From: Candidatus Spyradosoma merdigallinarum
GTDB taxonomy: Bacteria; Verrucomicrobiota; Verrucomicrobiia; Opitutales; UBA953
Assembly: GCA_018713755.1 (NCBI GenBank)
Contig: DVOG01000122.1
Location: 1-6,864, forward strand
Length of the DNA stretch: 6,864 nt
Reading direction: 5' to 3'
Shown: piece after piece, positions 6,106 through 6,864 of the stretch
Numbering within the stretch: position 1 is the stretch's first letter
How the letters are laid out: each line of letters starts with the position of its first letter
The notes under the pieces: model-generated
Told to the model about the DNA's origin: nothing
Databases searched by the model: none
Seen by the model: the letters and a program-made list of their open reading frames with translations, nothing else
Program-made: the position numbers and the translations under genes

Positions 6106-6134
6106 TTGATTTCGGGAGCGGCTCCGTGTTTGAT
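6106..6134 (+). promoter_or_regulatory. Weak candidate promoter for the large right-edge gene
   Basis: TTGATT (6106-6111) and TTTGAT (6129-6134) are separated by 17 bases, each matching its sigma-70 consensus at four of six positions. This would leave a leader of about 53 bases containing an inverted repeat TTTCGCG (6138-6144) / CGCGAAA (6169-6175). An alternative -10-like TACAAT at 6093-6098 follows the T8 run but has no acceptable -35. The rest of the 6050-6193 gap shows nothing else. Confidence 0.22.
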
Positions 6135-6193
6135 GCGTTTCGCGGAAGCGGAAAAGGAATCCCGTTCCCGCGAAAAACCGACGAAAGGAAAAG

Positions 6194-6864
6194 ATGAAGA
6201 AGAAATCGATACCCCTCGGACTGACGTTCGTGCCGCACTCCCTGCGGCCGCCGACGGCGCGGGCGACGACGGAAAATTCGGTCGTTCTCGCCGGCGAGCC
6301 CGACATTTCCGATTGCGACGGGCGCTACGGTTTTACGCGTTCGTGGGAATGGATTCGCCAGATTCCCGTTCCCGAAAATTGGAGCGGGGCCCCCGTTCCC
6401 GTGACGTTGAGCGTGACGGCCGACGATTCCGCGATGCTCACCATGGGCGGGCTTTCGGTTTCGGCGAGCTACAGCGGCGGTCCGGGAGAGGACGAGACCA
6501 CCGGCGCGCTCAAGCCCGGCTACTACCAGGCGCGCATGTCCTTCACGAACATCGACTACAAGCCGCCGGAGGGGAACGTCGCCGTGCTGGACTGGAGCAT
6601 CAGCGTCGGCGTCTCGGGCACGCTCGTTCCCGAGGAAAACCCGAAGCCGATTCGGGAGGCGGATTGCACTTGCGGCGACGATGATTCCGGAGGAACGCGT
6701 CCTGCCGTTTCGCGTTCCCGCGCGGCATCGGCGGCGTCTTCTTCCTCCGCGGGGCGAAACACACGATTGGAGACCAAGGAAAGCCATGTGCGCTGGCGGA
6801 CGGATTTCGGCAAGTTCCGCGGCATGGGGGGCGTTCCCGCCGGCGCGCTTGAAATCACGGCGGA
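6194..6864 (+). CDS. N-terminus of large PA14-like / probable RHS-YD-repeat-type protein (truncated by window)
   Basis: The frame is open from the ATG at 6194 to the right edge (223 codons), so the C-terminus is missing. AAAGGAAAAG just before the ATG serves as ribosome site. Residues about 50-145 look like a PA14-like beta-sandwich: SWEWIRQIPVPENW, then a strand with VTADDSAMLTMGG (74-86, the ADD motif typical of that fold), GYYQARMSFTNIDY and NVAVLDWSISV. Next come a C-x-C pair (158-160) followed by an Asp/Gly stretch, a Ser/Ala/Arg-rich linker (171-187) and RWRTDFGKFRGMGGVPAGALEI (200-221). From memory, similar arrangements open very large RHS/YD-repeat proteins in Akkermansia and Lentisphaeria relatives, whose repeats would lie beyond the window. 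There is no obvious signal peptide (MKKKSIPLGLTFVPH). Coding reality is well supported by codon pattern; the RHS assignment is inference. Confidence 0.72.
   Translation, partial: MKKKSIPLGLTFVPHSLRPPTARATTENSVVLAGEPDISDCDGRYGFTRSWEWIRQIPVPENWSGAPVPVTLSVTADDSAMLTMGGLSVSASYSGGPGEDETTGALKPGYYQARMSFTNIDYKPPEGNVAVLDWSISVGVSGTLVPEENPKPIREADCTCGDDDSGGTRPAVSRSRAASAASSSSAGRNTRLETKESHVRWRTDFGKFRGMGGVPAGALEITA

Noticed and set aside
5437..6684. 415-codon + strand frame spanning regulator, gap and large gene
   Set aside because: It crosses two better-supported genes in a different frame and encodes an Arg-rich sequence typical of shadow translation.
1..6864. CRISPR array, tRNA, rRNA or insertion sequence
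   Set aside because: No regularly spaced direct repeats with spacers, no tRNA-like cloverleaf, no rRNA signature and no transposase or terminal repeats were seen; the dispersed octamers are irregularly spaced and occur in both orientations.

Overview
The window is GC-rich bacterial chromosome carrying seven complete or near-complete genes plus one gene cut by each edge. The organism is probably a member of the PVC group (Verrucomicrobiota in the broad sense, for example Opitutae, Lentisphaeria or Kiritimatiellae). This is an inference from three things: the long PurF type shared by Bacteroidota and Verrucomicrobiota, the style of the large secreted or surface protein that begins at the right edge, and sparse Shine-Dalgarno use. 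No 16S or other phylogenetic marker is present, so it remains tentative.

Layout. 1-738 (+) is the C-terminal part of a phosphoglucomutase-type phospho-sugar mutase. It overlaps by ATGA with a small lipoprotein gene (735-986, +). After a 73-bp gap with hairpins comes a 65-residue PspC-domain membrane protein (1060-1257, +). These genes converge on purF (1330-3240, -), which commits PRPP to purine synthesis. purF is divergent from a three-gene operon on the + strand: an unrecognised single-pass membrane protein (3383-3922), a histidine kinase without a HAMP domain (3919-5313) and an OmpR/PhoB-type response regulator (5345-6049). The membrane protein and kinase overlap by ATGA and probably form a sensing unit with the regulator. 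After a 144-bp intergenic region, a large protein with a PA14-like N-terminus, a Cys-x-Cys/Ser-rich linker and a start resembling RHS/YD-repeat proteins begins at 6194 and runs off the window.

The most unusual signal is not a gene. The octamer CGGGAACG (or its complement CGTTCCCG) occurs 28 times by hand count, 14 in each orientation, in coding and noncoding DNA, on both strands and in all reading frames, about one per 245 bp. It appears to override codon choice: Ala-Gly-Thr is written GCG-GGA-ACG and Val-Pro is written GTT-CCC in genes that otherwise favour GGC, GTC/GTG and CCG. Two copies form an 11-bp perfect inverted repeat inside the lipoprotein signal peptide. This resembles a genome-wide signature such as a DNA uptake sequence, a methylation site or a nucleoid/segregation motif, and it is the main candidate here for something undescribed. 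Secondary points are a possible attenuator in the purF leader and a hairpin with a T-tract between the kinase and regulator genes.
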